Origin: Desulfuromonadales bacterium
GTDB lineage: Bacteria > Desulfobacterota > Desulfuromonadia > Geobacterales > Pseudopelobacteraceae
Reading direction: 5' to 3'
Length of the DNA: 64,000 bases
Assembly: GCA_013349405.1 (NCBI GenBank)
Contig: DUZS01000005.1
Coordinates: 1-64,000, forward strand
Shown: piece after piece, positions 60,587 to 64,000 of the stretch
Position numbering within the stretch: position 1 is the first letter of the stretch
Layout of the letters: the number at the start of each line of letters is the position of its first letter
Notes under the pieces: generated by a model
What the model saw: only the letters and a program-made list of their open reading frames with translations
What the model was told of the DNA's origin: nothing
Databases searched by the model: none
Position numbers and translations under genes: made by a program

Positions 60587-63500
60587 ATGGCCATGACGCT
60601 TCACACTTCAAATCGAATGGAATTACTTCTTGATCATCTGGCCGAGGTTCTTGATAAACCGGCAGGACCGGTGTTGTCACGGGAAGTCATTGTCGTTCAG
60701 AGCCGGGGGATGTCGCGCTGGATTGCCATGGAGCTGGCCAAAAAATTCGGTGTCTGGGCACATTGCGCTTTTCCGTTCCCCAATAAATTTATCATGGATC
60801 TCTTTACGGCAGCAATGCCCGAGATCACCTCATCGGAGCTGTTTAACAGAGAAATAGTACTCTGGCGGGTTATCAGCCAGTTGGAACAGCTGCTTGATAA
60901 ACCGGAATTCAAAGAGCTGCAGACGTACCTGACCGGACACAGCCGTGGCATGAGGATATATCAGCTGGCAGATAAAATCGCCGATACCTTTGACCAATAC
61001 ACACTTTATCGCGGCGACGTCCTGAAACTCTGGGAATCGGGCGCCGGTTCCGACTGGCAGGCAATCCTCTGGCAGCAACTTGCTGCTGATGACACGAAAT
61101 ACCATCGGGGCAGATTTAAAACCGAATTTCTCAAGCGTCTGACAGAAGGCAGCATCGATGCTTCTGCATTACCCCCCCGGGTTCTTGTCTTTGGCCTGTC
61201 ATATATGCCTGCCTTTCATATGGAGATACTGGCGGCCATAGCGCGGTTTGTTGAGGTACATATATTCGTCTTGAGCCCTTGCAGAGAATACTGGGGCGAC
61301 ATTTTGGCGAAAAAACTTCAGGCCCGTCAGGGCCGCGAGTTTACCGAAGCGGCAGAGGAGGGCAACGCCCTTCTGGCGTCACTAGGCAAACTGGGCAGGA
61401 ACTTCAGCAATCTGATCCTCGACTGCGGTGCCCAGTTGGGCCTCGAACAGGATGAATACGCTGAAGCTGCAGGTGATTCCCTGTTATCGTCGCTGCAAAA
61501 CGGCATTCTCAACCTGGTCAATGCCGATCCGCAACATAAAATTGCGATTGCTGCCGATGACCGCTCCATTGCCGTGCATTCATGCCACAGCCCCATGCGG
61601 GAGGTTGAAGTGCTCCACGATCAACTGCTTGACTTGTTTGCCACGATGGACGGACTTGCTCCGCGAGACATTATTGTCATGACTCCGGACATAGAAACCT
61701 ATTCCTCATATATCCCGGCGGTATTTTCAGGGCATCAGGACCCGAAACGGCGCATCCCGTTCACCATTGCCGATCGTTCACTCTGCAACGAGGGGAGCAT
61801 CGGGAAGAGCCTGATGGCGATCCTGACTCTTCCGGGCGGTCGCTTTACCGCTCCGGAAGTCATCGACATACTGTCATCCGCTTCTGTCTGCAGCTGTTTC
61901 AATCTTTCCGGAAACGATCTTGAACTCGTAAAAAACTGGCTTGAAGAGACACACATAACCTGGGGGATGAACGCTGACGACCGCAGCGCATCGGGATTGC
62001 CGGGCTATGCCGAGGGGAGCTGGATGGCCGGTCTCGAACGGCTTGTCTTTGGCTACGCACTGTCATCTGACGATAACGTACTGATTGACGGCATTTTGCC
62101 GTTTGACAATATGGAGGGTGATGCCGCACCGGTACTGGGCCGGTTCGTCCAATGCGTCAGGGCGCTCCATGCTGCAGCTTCAGATCTCGGCACGCCCCGG
62201 ACTCTGGCGGAGTGGCGGGAAACGCTCGGTGCACTACAAAAGAACTTCTTTACACCATCTCAAGCGGTTGTCCGGGAATACCATGCCATTGAAAAGGTGA
62301 TCGACTCGCTCGGGAATATCGGAGAGCTCTCATCCTTCCCGCATGAAGTCGGCCTCGATGTCATGCGCCTCTGGCTCCGGAAACACCTGGACAGCGAAGG
62401 GGCCGGAGTCGGTTTTCTTTCCGGCAAGGTGACATTCTGCGCCATGTTGCCGATGCGCAGCATACCGGTGAAGGTAGTGGCGCTTTTGGGTATGAATGAC
62501 GGCTCGTTTCCCCGCCAAAGCCGCTCTCCCGGTTTTGATATTATCCCGGCAGAGCCGAGGCCGGGTGACCGGTCTTTGCGTGATGAGGACCGCTATCTCT
62601 TCCTCGAGGCGCTGCTCTCGGCGCGCGAGCGCCTCTACGTAAGCTATACCGGCCTCAGCATCCGTGACAACAGCATCTTGCCGCCATCCGTCCTGATCAG
62701 CGAACTGCTTGACTTCCTTGATTGCGGCTATACGCGGATTTGTACCGGTGATCCCCCGGGGGGGAGTGGAGAGTTTCACACAAGCCTTATGACTCTGCAC
62801 CGGCTACAACCCTTCAGTCCGGCATATTTCAACGGCCGGGAACAGGGGTTATTCAGCTATTCTGCAGAAAATCTGCGTGCCGCCAGAGGGCTTCTCGCCG
62901 CATCGAATGTCCGCCCGCGTTTTTTCAGTGAGCCGTTATCGCCCCCTGACGAACTGTTTCGTGAAGTGCGCATCGCTGATATAGTGAAATTTTATGAAAA
63001 TCCATCAGCCGCAATTTTGCGCCACCGGCTTGGCATAAAGCCGGAAGAGAAAATATCGCCACTCCAGGAACGTGAAATTTTTGAACTTGATAACCTTCAG
63101 GCATACAGCATCAAAAAAGAGCTGCTTGATCATGTCCTGGCCGGGAAAAATGTTTATGAACTCCGCCCGATAATCCGGGCCAGAGGTGCCCTGCCGCCGG
63201 CCGGCAGGGGTGACACCCTGTTTGACAAGCTCGCCACGGAAGCAACTGAATTTGCCCGGCAGGTGATGCAGGCAGTTGACGGGCAGCACTTTCTGCCGCC
63301 GCTGGATGTCGATCTGAATATAGGCGCATTCAGACTTTACGGGCGCATCGCTGCTATTCTGCCGCAACGGCTGCTGCATTATCGCAGCTCAAAGCTTGCG
63401 GCAAAAGATCAGGTGAAATTGTGGCTTGAGCACCTCATCGTCAATTTCGTTGCTGACGAAACCTATCCAAAACAGAGCACGTTGATCATGCTGAACGGGA

Positions 63501-63796
63501 GTGTCGACCTATTGCCGGTGGCTGACAGCAAGACGCACCTCGAACGGCTGTTACAACGCTACTGGCAGGGACTGACAAAGCCGCTGCACTTTTTCCCCCG
63601 CTCTTCTCTTGCCTACGCAGAAAAAGGGAAAATATCCGCTGCCGAAGCGCAATGGAACAACGATAACTATCCTGAATGCGCCGACCCGGCCTACCAGCTC
63701 TGTTTTGGAGAAGAATCGCCACTCGACGGGGAATTTGAGGCTGTCTCGTCAGATGTCTTTACCGCGTATCTTGACTCTATAAAGGAGCACCCGTGA
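60587..63796 (+). CDS. recC: Exodeoxyribonuclease V gamma subunit
   Basis: 1069 residues. RecC-type inactive helicase plus nuclease-like fold. [20 protein letters not shown] and FPNKF at the N-terminus, [63 protein letters not shown] and the C-terminal LADxAYAEKGK-like block are typical. With RecB and RecD it repairs double-strand breaks and degrades linear DNA. recB starts inside its stop codon region. Confidence 0.95.
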   Translation: MAMTLHTSNRMELLLDHLAEVLDKPAGPVLSREVIVVQSRGMSRWIAMELAKKFGVWAHCAFPFPNKFIMDLFTAAMPEITSSELFNREIVLWRVISQLEQLLDKPEFKELQTYLTGHSRGMRIYQLADKIADTFDQYTLYRGDVLKLWESGAGSDWQAILWQQLAADDTKYHRGRFKTEFLKRLTEGSIDASALPPRVLVFGLSYMPAFHMEILAAIARFVEVHIFVLSPCREYWGDILAKKLQARQGREFTEAAEEGNALLASLGKLGRNFSNLILDCGAQLGLEQDEYAEAAGDSLLSSLQNGILNLVNADPQHKIAIAADDRSIAVHSCHSPMREVEVLHDQLLDLFATMDGLAPRDIIVMTPDIETYSSYIPAVFSGHQDPKRRIPFTIADRSLCNEGSIGKSLMAILTLPGGRFTAPEVIDILSSASVCSCFNLSGNDLELVKNWLEETHITWGMNADDRSASGLPGYAEGSWMAGLERLVFGYALSSDDNVLIDGILPFDNMEGDAAPVLGRFVQCVRALHAAASDLGTPRTLAEWRETLGALQKNFFTPSQAVVREYHAIEKVIDSLGNIGELSSFPHEVGLDVMRLWLRKHLDSEGAGVGFLSGKVTFCAMLPMRSIPVKVVALLGMNDGSFPRQSRSPGFDIIPAEPRPGDRSLRDEDRYLFLEALLSARERLYVSYTGLSIRDNSILPPSVLISELLDFLDCGYTRICTGDPPGGSGEFHTSLMTLHRLQPFSPAYFNGREQGLFSYSAENLRAARGLLAASNVRPRFFSEPLSPPDELFREVRIADIVKFYENPSAAILRHRLGIKPEEKISPLQEREIFELDNLQAYSIKKELLDHVLAGKNVYELRPIIRARGALPPAGRGDTLFDKLATEATEFARQVMQAVDGQHFLPPLDVDLNIGAFRLYGRIAAILPQRLLHYRSSKLAAKDQVKLWLEHLIVNFVADETYPKQSTLIMLNGSVDLLPVADSKTHLERLLQRYWQGLTKPLHFFPRSSLAYAEKGKISAAEAQWNNDNYPECADPAYQLCFGEESPLDGEFEAVSSDVFTAYLDSIKEHP

Positions 63797-64000
63797 TACC
63801 GTTTGACAGTCTCGCCATTGACCCGACAGGCTGCAACCTGATTGAAGCAAGCGCCGGCACGGGAAAGACCTACGCTATCGCCTCTCTTTACGTGCGGCTC
63901 ATCATTGAAGATAAGCAGTGTAAACCGGAGAACATTCTTGTGGTAACGTTTACCGAGGCTGCCACAAAGGAGTTGCGTGACCGCATCCGGAAACGTCTGC
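63793..64000 (+). CDS. recB: Exodeoxyribonuclease V beta subunit (5' part)
   Basis: GTG start overlapping the recC stop (GTGA), with aaaggag upstream. The 69 visible residues include the UvrD-type Walker [21 protein letters not shown] and [18 protein letters not shown]. It is cut by the window end. Confidence 0.95.
   Translation, partial: MIPFDSLAIDPTGCNLIEASAGTGKTYAIASLYVRLIIEDKQCKPENILVVTFTEAATKELRDRIRKRL

Overview
The window looks like a chromosome segment of a Geobacter-like bacterium (Desulfuromonadia/Geobacterales). This assignment is by gene content and protein flavour only: several NosL-type proteins, a cohesin-like/dockerin-like secreted pair, a trpA-accD-folC run, HemW, a long-form TrpB2 beside trpF-trpB, an anaerobic-type cbi cluster (cbiX, cbiC, cbiD, cbiM) and a small c-type cytochrome. 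Base composition is moderate and mostly even, with an AT-rich patch near 30.1-31.5 kb.

Layout. 1-120 is the tail of an ISL3-like transposase. 0.3-14.4 kb is mixed core: OmpA/TSP3 lipoprotein, hemB, L,D-transpeptidase, threonine aldolase, a PAS histidine kinase, an ispD/response-regulator-kinase/thiol-protein operon, and a K+ channel/TIM-barrel/galE/PilZ run ending tail-to-tail with an M23 peptidase. 14.6-25.0 kb is an accessory block on the minus strand. It holds a NosL protein, a cohesin-like lipoprotein, a dockerin-bearing secreted protein, two paralogous Cys-rich secreted proteins, an Ig-like lipoprotein, a TonB-dependent receptor with the CxxxM and HxM copper-site motifs of OprC, a TonB and a metallothionein-like protein. 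I read it as a copper (or similar metal) acquisition and handling locus. 25.1-29.1 kb is the cobalt/cobalamin cluster, interrupted by a PIN toxin-antitoxin pair. 29.2-31.4 kb holds BrnT-type and DUF5615/DUF433-type toxin-antitoxin pairs, a cytochrome and an AT-rich lipoprotein. 31.5-48.1 kb is core: hemW, lptD, folC, accD, trpA, a chemoreceptor, a lytic transglycosylase, an Rrf2 regulator, tatC, glycan-type genes and rnr. 48.3-52.4 kb is a six-gene operon: NosL, NosL, a small secreted protein, an FtsX-type permease, an ABC ATPase and a polytopic protein with Cys pairs. 52.6-53.3 kb is a fourth toxin-antitoxin pair. 53.5-60.1 kb carries ribH-nusB-hom, trpB2-trpF-trpB and pta. A tRNA-Met follows, then recC and the start of recB at the window edge.

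Two observations stand out. First, two toxin-antitoxin pairs (30.8-31.4 kb and 52.6-53.3 kb) each sit directly after the 3' end of a host gene, and beyond each pair lies a second, diverged copy of that same 3' end with its stop codon. In the first case all three differences in the 38-base core are synonymous; in the second a 43-base core is identical. This suggests cassettes that enter behind genes and leave a displaced old (or bring a foreign) 3' end. Second, the copper-type TonB locus combines gene families I do not recognise as a described system. The window also carries several palindromic repeats, three of them inserted in frame inside conserved enzymes (twice in CbiD, once in RNase R).

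Start codons were chosen from Shine-Dalgarno spacing and family length; where I moved a start from the longest possible frame, the entry says so. No database search was available, so family names rest on motifs recognised by eye.
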